NCBI GenBank assembly: GCA_028705775.1
Contig: JAQWCW010000009.1
Span: forward strand, 27,818-91,817
Length of the DNA: 64,000 nt
Direction of reading: 5' to 3'
Origin: Eubacteriales bacterium
Lineage (GTDB): Bacteria > Bacillota > Clostridia > Christensenellales > Aristaeellaceae
The first letter of the stretch is position 1; the number at the start of each line of letters is the position of its first letter. Below are positions 33,567 through 42,484 of this stretch, piece by piece. A program made the position numbers and the translations under genes. The notes under the pieces are model-generated. The model saw only the letters and a list, made by a program, of their open reading frames with translations, had not been told where the DNA came from and made no database searches.

Positions 33567-35565
33567 GGAACGCCTCAGTGTCATCGTCGCCAACCTGCGG
33601 CATATGCGGAATTCCGGCAGCTGAAGGCGCGTCAGGCTCGGATTCAAGCTCCGGCTCGGGTTGAATTACCGGCTTTTCGGGGGCGATATAAGGAATGCCC
33701 TCCATGAAGCAGCGGAATTCATCCTTTGAAACGGTTTCGCGCTCAACAAGCAGCTCGGAAAGCGCAATCAGCTTATCCTTGAAGCTGATAAGCGTGTTAT
33801 AAGCCGTTTCATAGCAGCCTTCAACAATGCGCTTTACCTCGCTGTCGATTGCCGCTGCAACCTCCTCGGAATACTCCTGACTGTGCGCAAAATCCCGTCC
33901 GAGGAAAACCTCTTCATCTCCGGAGAGATAAACATGACCCAAGGATTCGCTCATTCCGTACTTGGTAACCATCGCCTTGGCGAGCTGCGTCGCGTACTTA
34001 AGGTCGCTCTGCGCGCCTGTTGAAACATCGCCGAGCATTAGCTTTTCAGCCGCGTTTCCGCCAAGTGACATTGCAATTCTGTCAAGAATCTGACTCTTTG
34101 TGATAAAATCGCTTTCCTTGCTGGGAAGCACCAATGTATGACCGCCGGAGGTTCCTCTGGGAACAATAGTGACGAGGTGAACATCGTCGCAGTTGGGAAG
34201 CACATGGCCGACGATGGCGTGACCGCCCTCATGGAGCGCGACCATCTTCTTATCCTCAGGCGTAACCTTATGGCTGCGCTTTTCGGGGCCCATCTGTACG
34301 CGCTCAACCGCTTCGCGCAGTATGTCGTTATCAATGGTTTTGCGGCGATTTCTTGCAGAAAGGATAGCCGCCTCGTTCATTATGTTTTCAAGGTCAGCGC
34401 CGGTTGAAAACGGGGTTTGCTTCGCAAGCTCGCGAAGGTCAACATCCTTTGCAAGAGGCTTTCCGCGGGAATGCACCTTAAGCACAGCCTCGCGCCCATC
34501 AAGGTCGGGATAATTAACTGTAACCTGCCTGTCAAAACGGCCGGGGCGAAGAAGCGCAGGGTCAAGAATGTCGCGGCGGTTAGTCGCCGCCATTACGATT
34601 ACGCCCTCGTTATTGGAGAAGCCGTCCATTTCAACGAGAAGCTGATTAAGCGTCTGCTCGCGCTCATCATGACCGCCGCCCATTCCTGCGCCGCGGTGTC
34701 TGCCTACCGCGTCGATTTCATCAATGAAGATTATACTCGGCGCTGCTTTTTTTGCCTGGTCAAATAAATCGCGAACGCGGCTTGCGCCCACGCCTACGAA
34801 CATTTCAACAAAATCAGAGCCGCTTATTGAGAAGAACGGTACGTTTGCCTCGCCGGAAACCGCTTTGGCAAGCAGGGTTTTGCCTGTACCGGGAGGGCCC
34901 ACGAGTAGCACACCCTTCGGAATGCGCGCGCCCATGTCGGTATACATCTTCGGGTTTTTAAGGAAGTCAACGATTTCGCGAAGTTCTTCCTTTTCCTCGT
35001 CCTCGCCTGCCACATCGGCAAACGTTACCTTGTTTTTCGGGTCAGCCATACGCGCGTGGCTTTTTCCGAAATTCATTACCTTGTTATTTCCGCCGCCCTG
35101 AGAGCGCATGATGAAAAGCCACAGCGCTATCATAAGCACAATCATGATAATCGTGGGCAGAAGCTCAATATACCAAGGCGTGCTTATCGGCGCGCGGTAA
35201 TCAACGGTAAAACCGTAATCGGAGGTTGTCAGCTCCGTTGCGGCTACGCCTTTTTTAGCCGCATAGATGGCTTTTATATCGTTATTGAAAACTTCCTCGC
35301 TGCCGATATTAGTTTCAAAATCATACTTTGCGGGGAAGTCGCTCAGGGAAATCTTCGAGCCGTTGTAAAGACCGACCATTGTCGTTCCATTGCTCGAAAT
35401 CGCGACGCGCGAAACTTCGCCTTCGCTTATTTTTGTAAGCAAAGTGCTGTATTCTATACGCCTGTTGACCGTTGTCCCCATTCCGTTAATGAGAAGAGCC
35501 ACTATAATAAACGCGGCAATCAGGCAAATATACATCATAAATCCGCGTCCGGTCTTTTTGTTCAA
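33547..35565 (-). CDS. ftsH: ATP-dependent zinc metalloprotease FtsH
   Basis: The membrane-bound AAA+ protease degrades misfolded and regulatory proteins and is needed for sporulation in Bacillus. Two spans (about 10-30 and 125-150) enclose an extracytoplasmic domain. The Walker A motif GPPGTGKT is near residue 224, the second region of homology is [18 protein letters not shown] and the zinc site is HEGGH near 444-448. The C-terminal tail is long, acidic and proline-rich. The start is TTG 35565 after GGGAGG. The promoter at 35603-35631 is strong and drives the four-gene unit down to the caspase gene. Confidence 0.97.
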   Translation of the reverse strand: MNKKTGRGFMMYICLIAAFIIVALLINGMGTTVNRRIEYSTLLTKISEGEVSRVAISSNGTTMVGLYNGSKISLSDFPAKYDFETNIGSEEVFNNDIKAIYAAKKGVAATELTTSDYGFTVDYRAPISTPWYIELLPTIIMIVLMIALWLFIMRSQGGGNNKVMNFGKSHARMADPKNKVTFADVAGEDEEKEELREIVDFLKNPKMYTDMGARIPKGVLLVGPPGTGKTLLAKAVSGEANVPFFSISGSDFVEMFVGVGASRVRDLFDQAKKAAPSIIFIDEIDAVGRHRGAGMGGGHDEREQTLNQLLVEMDGFSNNEGVIVMAATNRRDILDPALLRPGRFDRQVTVNYPDLDGREAVLKVHSRGKPLAKDVDLRELAKQTPFSTGADLENIMNEAAILSARNRRKTIDNDILREAVERVQMGPEKRSHKVTPEDKKMVALHEGGHAIVGHVLPNCDDVHLVTIVPRGTSGGHTLVLPSKESDFITKSQILDRIAMSLGGNAAEKLMLGDVSTGAQSDLKYATQLAKAMVTKYGMSESLGHVYLSGDEEVFLGRDFAHSQEYSEEVAAAIDSEVKRIVEGCYETAYNTLISFKDKLIALSELLVERETVSKDEFRCFMEGIPYIAPEKPVIQPEPELESEPDAPSAAGIPHMPQVGDDDTEAFHEPDEN

Positions 35566-35602
35566 GCCTCAAACCTCCCTACATGAATCCAAATTACAGA
35601 GC

Positions 35603-35631
35603 ATTATACCATAAAGATTCTTTCCATGCAA
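35603..35631 (-). promoter_or_regulatory. Sigma-A promoter for the ftsH unit
   Basis: On the minus strand TTGCAT and TATAAT are separated by 17 bases, with TGG directly before the -10 box (extended -10). It is about 37 bases upstream of the TTG start. The remaining ~110 bases to the next gene hold no other clear signal. Confidence 0.82.
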
Positions 35632-35741
35632 TCAGTACATTGGCGAAAAACGGCGAAATCACGCTCATAAAATGTCCTATGAATCTATTGCTTCCATGGG
35701 TTTTCATGCCTTTTTCCGCTATAAGATTGTTTACAAAAATG

Positions 35742-36527
35742 TTACCTTTTCCGCTCCCGTGGCATCAGGATTGCAGAAACGGCTGTCAGTATCGTAAAAG
35801 CAAGATTACCATCTGCGCCTTCAATAATTCTGATATAGGCGCAGGCAAAGGAAGCGCAGAGCGCAAGAAGCGCGGAAAGAACGAGCCTTTCCCTTGAAAC
35901 GGCGGAGATTATAAGAATCATCAGCATCAGCTTTTCGGCAGTTATTGCTCCGGCGCCGCAGGCAAGCGCGCCGACTGCGCCGGAAACAGCGCAAGCGATG
36001 ATTGCGACGGCTACCGTCATACGCTCAGTTTTTATTCCCATATCAGACGCGGAGCGGCAGCTTTCCCCTGCCGCCTTCATGGAAAGCCTGAGCTTTCTCA
36101 CGAAAATAAGTGTTGCCGATATTGCGATGAATAATGCCGAAGCTATAATCAGAACCGTATTATTGTCAAGCGCCGTTTTCGAGCTTTCCTCAGTAAACCC
36201 AAGAAGGATTACCGAAAGGAAAAGTGTCGCTGAAATAACAAACAACGGCTTCTGCGCTCCTGCCCTTCTGCGTATGAATATATACGCAAGAGCAATCAAA
36301 GCGCCCGCAAGGAGCGCAGAAAGCGCTGTAACTGAAAAGGCGGCAATTCCGTCCGGCAAGGAAGCCGACCCGAGTATTCTGTGCAGCAGAATGCCCGCAA
36401 AAGCCGCTTCTGCGGGTAGAAATCGGTTTTCTCCGCATTTTGCGCAAGCGGAAGACGAAAGTGAGATAATCAGCATGGGAATTATGATTACGGCAGCCGT
36501 GTGAAGGTTAAGCCCAAACGCATTCAT
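35742..36527 (-). CDS. ABC transporter permease (BmpA/nucleoside type), second subunit
   Basis: The 261-residue protein has seven to eight hydrophobic segments and looks like the smaller permease of the nucleoside (YufQ/NupC-like) branch of the carbohydrate-uptake 2 family. FGLNLHTAAVIIIPMLIISL opens it, and a conserved-like ADMGIKTERMTVAVAIIACA segment (A.....G.......) follows in the middle. Sequence conservation is low. It overlaps the larger permease by four bases. No substrate-binding protein is adjacent and the partner ATPase is degenerate, so the transporter may not be a functional importer. Confidence 0.7.
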   Translation of the reverse strand: MNAFGLNLHTAAVIIIPMLIISLSSSACAKCGENRFLPAEAAFAGILLHRILGSASLPDGIAAFSVTALSALLAGALIALAYIFIRRRAGAQKPLFVISATLFLSVILLGFTEESSKTALDNNTVLIIASALFIAISATLIFVRKLRLSMKAAGESCRSASDMGIKTERMTVAVAIIACAVSGAVGALACGAGAITAEKLMLMILIISAVSRERLVLSALLALCASFACAYIRIIEGADGNLAFTILTAVSAILMPRERKR

Positions 36528-37531
36528 TCTTTCGCCCCCTTACCGGATGCGATTCTCCTGCCGCAATGATTAAGGACGGCGAATGCCAAAAGTGCAAGCG
36601 CCGGAATTATAATATGAATCGCGCCATAAGCTTCCGAGCTTAAAAGCATACCGGCTGTAAAGCACAGCGCAGAAAGAAGAAGCCCCAAAGCCGTTGACAG
36701 CGCGGGGCAAAAAGCCGCCAATGCAGCGGCAGCAAGGGCAATAAGCGAGCATTCGGCGGAGCTTTGCGTCGCTCCGCTTGCCACAGAGTTTCCGATTCCA
36801 AGCAGTATTACTCCTCCCGCAAGCCCGCACAGCGCTCCTGATACGGCAGATGAAGAAAACAATGCTTTTGCAAAGCTGATTCCCTTAATCGCGCTTTCTT
36901 TTCTTCCGAGGCTTGCGACTCTCCATTTCACGCCCGTTTTTCCCTTCAAAAGCATTGCAGCCGTCAGGGTGAAAAGCAAGGCAGCCGCAGCAGCAATGCA
37001 TATTGCTGTTATATCGGAGTCTGCAAGCGCCGCGCCTTCAGCAGAGCCTGCCCCTTCATTACCGAGTAAATACCTTGACAGGAAAAGCGCGGAAACGCTG
37101 AGAAGCAATCCGCTCTCTGTAACGTTTATGTTAAGAATGCTTTTAATAATTACCGGAATCAAGCTGAAAATCGCTCCAGCTGCCGCTCCAGCAAGCAGAG
37201 AAACCGAAACGGCAGCTATATCACCGGCAACGGGCAATAAAAGCGCAAGCGTTCTGGAGGCGGCAAAATATCCTGCCAATATCTCTCCAAGCACAGCAAG
37301 ATTAACGCTGCCCGCCGCGCTTAACACGCAGAAGGAAAGCGTGGAAAGAAGCGACGGAATCAGCAAGCTAAGCAAAAAGGTTTTCAGTATACCCAGGTTT
37401 GCCATCCCGCTCAAGAGTCCGTTAATGCCTGCCGCATCAATACTTTCGGGCGATATGAAATATGCGGCGGCGAGCGTTGCCAAAGCGGACAGGATAATAA
37501 TCGCAAGCGCAAGAATCGGTCTTTTTCTCAT
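36524..37531 (-). CDS. ABC transporter permease (BmpA/nucleoside type), first subunit
   Basis: This 335-residue polytopic protein has about nine spans and resembles the YufP permease: SVNLAVLGEILAGYFAASRT near residue 85 corresponds to the NLGVEGQ block of the family. The ISFAKALFSSSAVSGALCGL segment is the coupling-helix region. The usual glycine and acidic residues of the family are partly lost. Its start overlaps the ATPase stop by four bases and its end overlaps the next permease, giving a compact three-gene unit. Confidence 0.72.
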   Translation of the reverse strand: MRKRPILALAIIILSALATLAAAYFISPESIDAAGINGLLSGMANLGILKTFLLSLLIPSLLSTLSFCVLSAAGSVNLAVLGEILAGYFAASRTLALLLPVAGDIAAVSVSLLAGAAAGAIFSLIPVIIKSILNINVTESGLLLSVSALFLSRYLLGNEGAGSAEGAALADSDITAICIAAAAALLFTLTAAMLLKGKTGVKWRVASLGRKESAIKGISFAKALFSSSAVSGALCGLAGGVILLGIGNSVASGATQSSAECSLIALAAAALAAFCPALSTALGLLLSALCFTAGMLLSSEAYGAIHIIIPALALLAFAVLNHCGRRIASGKGAKE

Positions 37532-39000
37532 ACCGTCCTATCCCTTCTAGCGCCCATCATGTAAGCGCCGATTTCATCCTCGTCGGTAAGCTCAGAATCA
37601 AGCTGAGCGGTAATTTCGCCTGATGACACAACGATTATTCTGTCGCACAGCCCAAGCAGCATATCCGCATTTGAGCTGAGAACAATTGCTGAATTTCCGT
37701 GGTCACGCGCCGCTATAAGCTTTTCGGCGAATCTGCACGCGTTATTCCAGTCGAGACCCCGTAAAGGCTCATGTAAAAGGAGCATTTTCGGCTCTCTTTG
37801 TAATTCGCCGTAGAGGTTCAGCATTTTGATTTCAGGGCTTCCGAGCATGGAAAGCGGAGTATTCGCTTGAAGCGGTATAAGCGGCTGAAACTCGCGCAGG
37901 AATCCATCTGTAAGCTCTTTTGCCGCCTTTTTTCCGAGACGGCGGCGGCTATCGGACGCGGAGGACAAAAGCAAATCGACGACAGCAGCACTACTGCCCT
38001 GCGAGCCGAACACGTCCGGAATCATTCCTATTCCCGCTTCCCGAATTTTTGCGGAATTACAGCCTGTTATTTCAAGTTCCTCTGCAAAAATGCGTCCGCT
38101 TTTGAGCCTTTTCAAGCCGTAAAGCGATTCTATGATTTCCATTCCGCCATTTCCGTCGAGGCTTGCAATTCCGACAATCTCGCCGGAGTAAACCATCAGC
38201 GATACATTGCTTACGCCATATGAGCCTTTCTGCGGCGCAACAAACAGGTTCTGCGCCGTGTATACAGGCTCGCCGAGCTTAGGCGGTCTGCGAAGCGGAA
38301 ACGCCTCAGCGACCTTGCCGAGCATTGCATCCTCAGCTTCGGCAAGAGAAGCTTCCTTGCTCATGAAGGTTTTGACGTCAGTTCCATTATAAAGCACGGT
38401 GCATCTGTCCGAATACACAAGCGCGTCGCGCGCAACGTCCGTCGAGTAAAAAACGGCATAATTATCCTTAGACAGCTTGTAAAGCGTTTCAAACAGTTCC
38501 TGAGCCTGCTGAACGGCAAGCCCGTAAAGAGGCTTTATGAACAAAAGAAGCCTCGCCCCCGACGCAAGCGCGCCAAGGAGCTGCACATACAGCCTATCAA
38601 GCGAATCGAGGGACGAAAAACGGGCGGTGAAATCAAGCTCAATACCGAATCCCGCTGCATACTTTTCCGCAAGCTTGACAAGCTTATTTCCACCGACGCC
38701 CGAGCCGGAATAGATACGCAGGTTGTCAGCAACAGACAGGCGTCCGATTCCGCCCTCGGGCGAAATCAAGCCGGATTTGCTGCCTGCGGCAACCTTCCCC
38801 GAATCAGGCTTATCGGCGCCTGCAAGAATGCGCATCAATGCGGCTTTACCACTTCCTGAATCGCCGAGCAGAGCGTGGATTTCGCCGCAATGAATCATAA
38901 CGGATGCGCCGCGAAGCGTCTGCCGTCCTTTATCCTGCTTATATATGCCTTCAGCGCTTAAAGCCAAAGCCTTTTCATCCTTCAAACCGCTCGCTGTCAT
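37528..39000 (-). CDS. Degenerate double ABC ATPase subunit (nucleoside/sugar type)
   Basis: The 490-residue protein has two ABC domains like YufO/RbsA but lacks most catalytic residues. In the first domain Walker A is GDSGSGKAAL (residues 46-55) with Ala where Ser/Thr is needed after Lys52. Walker B reads LLLFIKP (152-158), so Asp and Glu are replaced by Ile and Lys, the H-loop histidine is absent (FYSTDV) and the LSGGQ signature is not recognisable. In the second domain the signature reads LGSPEIKML and Walker B LLLHEP. The reading frame is long and intact with two coupled permeases, so this is not simple decay. ATP hydrolysis is doubtful. Confidence 0.8.
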   Translation of the reverse strand: MTASGLKDEKALALSAEGIYKQDKGRQTLRGASVMIHCGEIHALLGDSGSGKAALMRILAGADKPDSGKVAAGSKSGLISPEGGIGRLSVADNLRIYSGSGVGGNKLVKLAEKYAAGFGIELDFTARFSSLDSLDRLYVQLLGALASGARLLLFIKPLYGLAVQQAQELFETLYKLSKDNYAVFYSTDVARDALVYSDRCTVLYNGTDVKTFMSKEASLAEAEDAMLGKVAEAFPLRRPPKLGEPVYTAQNLFVAPQKGSYGVSNVSLMVYSGEIVGIASLDGNGGMEIIESLYGLKRLKSGRIFAEELEITGCNSAKIREAGIGMIPDVFGSQGSSAAVVDLLLSSASDSRRRLGKKAAKELTDGFLREFQPLIPLQANTPLSMLGSPEIKMLNLYGELQREPKMLLLHEPLRGLDWNNACRFAEKLIAARDHGNSAIVLSSNADMLLGLCDRIIVVSSGEITAQLDSELTDEDEIGAYMMGARRDRTV

Positions 39001-39021
39001 TTTTCTTCTCCGTAATAAATC

Positions 39022-39048
39022 AAAATGCCGAAGGACTAAGCCTCCGGC
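39022..39048 (-). terminator. Hairpin overlapping the stop of the 56-aa gene
   Basis: On the minus strand GCCGGAGG and CCTTCGGC (with one mismatch) enclose six bases and are followed by ATTTTG. The stop codon of the small gene lies in the loop. It is a moderate terminator in front of the ABC transporter genes. Confidence 0.5.
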
Positions 39049-39206
39049 GTTGCGCTCAATTCCGGCTCGACCTGCACAATTTGAGGTGCCGCGTTATTCT
39101 TAGCGGAAAGGTACTTGGGAACGAAGATTATTCCACAGACAAGCAGCGCGGCTGCAAGCACGATAATCGCAACAATTTTTGCCGTTGAGCTTTTGTGTTC
39201 CGTCAT
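39036..39206 (-). CDS. 56-residue single-span membrane peptide
   Basis: The product starts at ATG 39206 behind a GGGGGG site (eight bases). It has a short charged N-terminus (MTEHKSSTAK), one membrane span (IVAIIVLAAALLVCGIIFV) and a 25-residue tail ending in VQVEPELSATPEA. I do not recognise a family. It lies 43 bases after aroD and 35 before the degenerate ABC transporter. The tail could be exported. The upstream in-frame extension overlaps aroD and has no site, so it was not used. Confidence 0.6.
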   Translation of the reverse strand: MTEHKSSTAKIVAIIVLAAALLVCGIIFVPKYLSAKNNAAPQIVQVEPELSATPEA

Positions 39207-39249
39207 CAATGTATCCCCCCTTTTGTATTCATTGGAATTATAGCACCGC

Positions 39250-40026
39250 TTAATCGCCATTACAAGCAGACAGAGTCGTATGAACCAGTTTGAGAGCGCG
39301 CGCTGTCATTTCTGCGTCAAGCTGCCCGGGAGCCGAGGAATCACCAAAAGATGAAAAGGTGATTGCGGATGAAAACAGTTCAGAAAAGGCTCTTGTTTTT
39401 GCGCCCATTGCTCCCATCGCTATAAGCACAAGCGGGCATGATATTTTCTGAAGCACAAGCGACGAAAGCGACATAAGCCGCCATACGTCGTTTTCATTTT
39501 GCGGCATTACGGCAAGCTTGACAATATCCGCACCGCGTGCTTTGATTTGCAGCACTTCGTCAATCATTTCAGAAGCGCTCGGCGTTTTGTCGAAATGATG
39601 GCGCGAGCCGATTACGGGTATTCTATAGAGAGCGCATATCTTTACTGCTTCGGCAGCGGCTTCGGGATTTGAGAGCATTTCCACATCGCAGAGGTCGATT
39701 AAGCTGTTTTGCGCCGCAAGGGAAATAAGCCGCAGATATTCGACTTTGCTGATATCGGCATTTCCGCCTTCCGATGCAGTCCGCAATGTGAACAGAAGCG
39801 GCATTTTCCCAATTTCCGAGCGAATAATAGAAATCGCCGAATTAATACGCGCGCTGTCGTTTGCATACTCGAACAAATCGGCGCGCCACTCAACGATATC
39901 CGCGCTTGAGCAGCTGATAGCTTTGGCCTGCGCTGATATTTCAGCCTCGTTTTTCCCTGTAATCGGAACTGCTATTTTCGGAAGCCCTGAGCCTATCTCG
40001 AGCTTTCCCGCCTTTACCGTTTTCAT
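39250..40026 (-). CDS. aroD: 3-Dehydroquinate dehydratase, type I
   Basis: AroD catalyses the third step of the shikimate pathway through a Schiff base. The 258 residues are normal for the type I family. The catalytic histidine is in SRHHFDKTP (H143) and the lysine in ADIVKLAVMP (K170), exactly the numbers of the Salmonella enzyme. The C-terminal SSAPGQLDAE is also conserved. It stands alone here, with no other aro genes, behind its own promoter. The upstream terminator of nfnB isolates it. Confidence 0.95.
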   Translation of the reverse strand: MKTVKAGKLEIGSGLPKIAVPITGKNEAEISAQAKAISCSSADIVEWRADLFEYANDSARINSAISIIRSEIGKMPLLFTLRTASEGGNADISKVEYLRLISLAAQNSLIDLCDVEMLSNPEAAAEAVKICALYRIPVIGSRHHFDKTPSASEMIDEVLQIKARGADIVKLAVMPQNENDVWRLMSLSSLVLQKISCPLVLIAMGAMGAKTRAFSELFSSAITFSSFGDSSAPGQLDAEMTARALKLVHTTLSACNGD

Positions 40027-40040
40027 CCAAATCGCCTCGC

Positions 40041-40068
40041 TTTATAGATACGACTTTTTCTGTATCAA
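40041..40068 (-). promoter_or_regulatory. Promoter for aroD
   Basis: On the minus strand TTGATA and TATAAA are separated by 16 bases, about 15 bases upstream of the start codon. This leaves a very short leader. Confidence 0.5.
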
Positions 40069-40072
40069 CCGC

Positions 40073-40113
40073 AAAAACGGCGGGTAAGCGATACTCGCCC
40101 TTCCCCGCCGTTT
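40073..40113 (-). terminator. Intrinsic terminator after nfnB
   Basis: AAACGGCGGG and CCCGCCGTTT form a perfect 10-bp stem around 19 bases, followed on the minus strand by TT. It lies 31 bases past the nfnB stop. Confidence 0.85.
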
Positions 40114-40144
40114 CAATGTGACAAAAGCCTTTATACAGGGGCGT

Positions 40145-41530
40145 TTATACTCCCATATACTCAAGCATTGCCTTGGCGGCGGCTTTTCCCGCGCCCATAG
40201 CGAGTATTACAGTAGCCGCGCCTGTAACGGCGTCGCCTCCGGCAAAGACTCCGTCCCTGCTGGTAAGCCCGCTTTCATCCTTTGTTACGATGCAGCCGTG
40301 CTTGTTTGCTTCAAGCCCGGGAGTAGTCGTGCGTATAAGCGGATTCGGGCTTGTGCCGATTGCCATTACAACGGAATCAAGCTCCAAATCATACTCGCTG
40401 CCTTCAATTTCAACGGGGCGGCGGCGACCGGAGGCGTCCGGTTCTCCGAGCGCCATTTTAATTACGCGCATTCCGCGCACGTTCTTATGCTCATCCGAAA
40501 GGATTTCAAGAGGATTATTGAGGTTGAGGAACTCAATTCCCTCCTCCTTGGCATGCTCGACTTCCTCGCGGCGGGCGGGCATTTCCTCCTCGCTGCGGCG
40601 ATATACGATGTATACCTTTTCAGCGCCGAGACGCATTGCACAGCGCGCCGCGTCCATAGCAACGTTTCCTCCGCCAACAACCGCAACGCGCTTTGCGCGC
40701 TTTATTGGCGTATCGCTGTTTTCCTTATACGCCTTCATCAGGTTAACTCTCGTAAGGAACTCGTTAGCCGAATAAACTCCCTTGAGGTTTTCGCCTGGGA
40801 TTCCCATAAAGCGCGGCAGCCCTGCGCCAGTGCCGATAAACACGGTTTCAAAGCCTTCCTCGAAAAGCTCGTCGATTGATATGCTCTTCCCGACGACCGT
40901 ATTGGTCATGAAGGTTACGCCCAGCGCCTCGAGGTTGACAATTTCCTTCTGAACGATTTCCTTGGGTAGGCGGAACTGCGGAATACCGTATACAAGAACG
41001 CCTCCTGCAACATGAAGCGCGTCAAACACCGTAACGTCGCAGCCTGCCTTCGCCAAATCGCCCGCGCAGGTGAGCCCTGAAGGACCTGCGCCGATAACCG
41101 CCGCCTTGTGGTTGCAGCTTTTCGGCTTCTCTGCGGTTATTTCGCCGTGCTTCAAATGCTCGTCGGCAACAAAACGCTCAAGCCGACCTATTCCGACAGG
41201 CTCGCCCTTGATTCCGCGAACGCACTTTGCTTCGCATTGGCTCTCCTGCGGGCAGACGCGTCCGCATACGGCAGGAAGGCTGGACGAGGCGCTCAGTACG
41301 CCGTATGCGTCCTCAAGCCTGTCCTCGCAGACGGCATGAATAAACGCAGGAATATCAATATGCACGGGGCATCCGCTGACGCAGGGCTTGTTTTTGCAGT
41401 TTAGGCAGCGCGCCGCCTCTGCCTTAGCAATTTCATAATCATATCCCAAGGCAACTTCATCGAAATTCCTTGCGCGAACCTTTGCCTCCTGCGAGGGCAT
41501 TTCATGCTTTTTAGGCGACATATCAGGCAT
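40145..41530 (-). CDS. nfnB: NfnB-type NADPH-binding flavoprotein (glutamate synthase small-subunit-like)
   Basis: With NfnA this forms the electron-bifurcating NADH-dependent reduced ferredoxin:NADP oxidoreductase. The 461-residue product starts at ATG 41530. Two [4Fe-4S] motifs are visible, CLNCKNKPCVSGCP near residue 40 and CGRVCPQESQCEAKC near 85. FAD and NAD(P)H folds follow (VIGAGPSGLTCAGDLAKAG and VVGGGNVAMDAARCAMRLG). The homologous small subunit of glutamate synthase is the main alternative, but the coupled nfnA gene supports NfnB. Confidence 0.9.
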   Translation of the reverse strand: MPDMSPKKHEMPSQEAKVRARNFDEVALGYDYEIAKAEAARCLNCKNKPCVSGCPVHIDIPAFIHAVCEDRLEDAYGVLSASSSLPAVCGRVCPQESQCEAKCVRGIKGEPVGIGRLERFVADEHLKHGEITAEKPKSCNHKAAVIGAGPSGLTCAGDLAKAGCDVTVFDALHVAGGVLVYGIPQFRLPKEIVQKEIVNLEALGVTFMTNTVVGKSISIDELFEEGFETVFIGTGAGLPRFMGIPGENLKGVYSANEFLTRVNLMKAYKENSDTPIKRAKRVAVVGGGNVAMDAARCAMRLGAEKVYIVYRRSEEEMPARREEVEHAKEEGIEFLNLNNPLEILSDEHKNVRGMRVIKMALGEPDASGRRRPVEIEGSEYDLELDSVVMAIGTSPNPLIRTTTPGLEANKHGCIVTKDESGLTSRDGVFAGGDAVTGAATVILAMGAGKAAAKAMLEYMGV

Positions 41531-42374
41531 TTTGGTTATCCCCCTTTGCAAGCAGGCTGCAAGTGCTTTCGTATGCGTGGCGCTCAAATTCCTTGTACAT
41601 ACCGCCGCGCTCCATCGCCTCGTCAAAATCGACGAGATGACCGTCGAAATCAGGCCCGTCTACGCACGCGAATTTGGTTTCGCCGCCGACGGTAAGACGG
41701 CAGCCGCCGCACATTCCCGTTCCGTCAATCATTATCGGGTTCATGCTTACAACCGTCTTGATTCCGTACTTTTTCGTAAGCTGGCAGACGAATTTCATCA
41801 TGATTAGCGGCCCGATTGCGATTACTTCGTCATACTTTTCGCCTGAAAGAATGAGCTTTTCAAGAGCGTTGGTGACAAGCCCCTTCTCGCCCGCCGTTCC
41901 GTCGTCGCTCATCAGGACATACTTATCCGAGCAGGCGCGGAATTCATCCTCCAGAATAACCAAGTCCTTTGTTCTGAAGCCGACAACGGAATGCACCGAA
42001 GCGCCGCTCTGACTGAGCTTCTTCGCCACGGGATAGGCAATCGCGCAGCCTACGCCGCCGCCAACGACAGCGACCTTTTTAAGACCTTCGGTATGCGTAG
42101 GCGTGCCGAGAGGTCCGACAAAATCATGCAGGCAGTCGCCCACATTCATGCTGTCGAGCTTCTTTGTTGTTGCGCCCACAATCTGATAAATGATTGTGAT
42201 TGTCCCCTTTTCGCGGTTGAAATCCGCGATGGTAAGGGGTATGCGCTCACCGTTTTCATCGGTTCTGAGGATAATAAACTGTCCCGGCTCCGCCTTGCGC
42301 GCCACCATTGGCGCGTGAACCACCATTTTCGTCACGGTCGGATTCAGGGAACGCTTCTCCAAAATATCAAACAT
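41523..42374 (-). CDS. nfnA: NfnA-type FAD/NAD-binding iron-sulfur subunit
   Basis: The 283-residue ferredoxin-NADP reductase-like subunit has an N-terminal FAD-binding barrel (GQFIILRTDENGERIPLTIA), an NAD domain (VAVVGGGVGCAIAYPVAKKL) and a C-terminal [2Fe-2S] site in MCGGCRLTVGG and KFACVDGPDFDGH. This order is that of NfnA and of dihydroorotate dehydrogenase K subunits. The overlap with nfnB and absence of pyrD settle it as NfnA or the sulfide-dehydrogenase-like homologue. It has its own -10 promoter element. Confidence 0.9.
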   Translation of the reverse strand: MFDILEKRSLNPTVTKMVVHAPMVARKAEPGQFIILRTDENGERIPLTIADFNREKGTITIIYQIVGATTKKLDSMNVGDCLHDFVGPLGTPTHTEGLKKVAVVGGGVGCAIAYPVAKKLSQSGASVHSVVGFRTKDLVILEDEFRACSDKYVLMSDDGTAGEKGLVTNALEKLILSGEKYDEVIAIGPLIMMKFVCQLTKKYGIKTVVSMNPIMIDGTGMCGGCRLTVGGETKFACVDGPDFDGHLVDFDEAMERGGMYKEFERHAYESTCSLLAKGDNQNA

Positions 42375-42404
42375 AGTATCCCTTCCTCGGCATTAATCCA
42401 AGTT

Positions 42405-42433
42405 ATTATAGCGTACACCACGATAATTAGAAA
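42405..42433 (-). promoter_or_regulatory. Promoter for nfnAB
   Basis: On the minus strand a perfect TATAAT lies 17 bases after a weak TTTCTA box, about 31 bases upstream of the nfnA ATG. The weak -35 box overlaps the preceding terminator. Confidence 0.5.
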
Positions 42434-42452
42434 GCGCCGCAAGGCGCTTTTC
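42431..42452. terminator. Terminator between the iron ADH and nfnA
   Basis: AAAGCGCC and GGCGCTTT with a four-base loop form an 8-bp stem with T residues on both strands. It lies about 33 bases after the alcohol dehydrogenase stop. Confidence 0.75.
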
Positions 42453-42484
42453 GTGCATTTTCTTTGTATATGTCATAATTTTTA

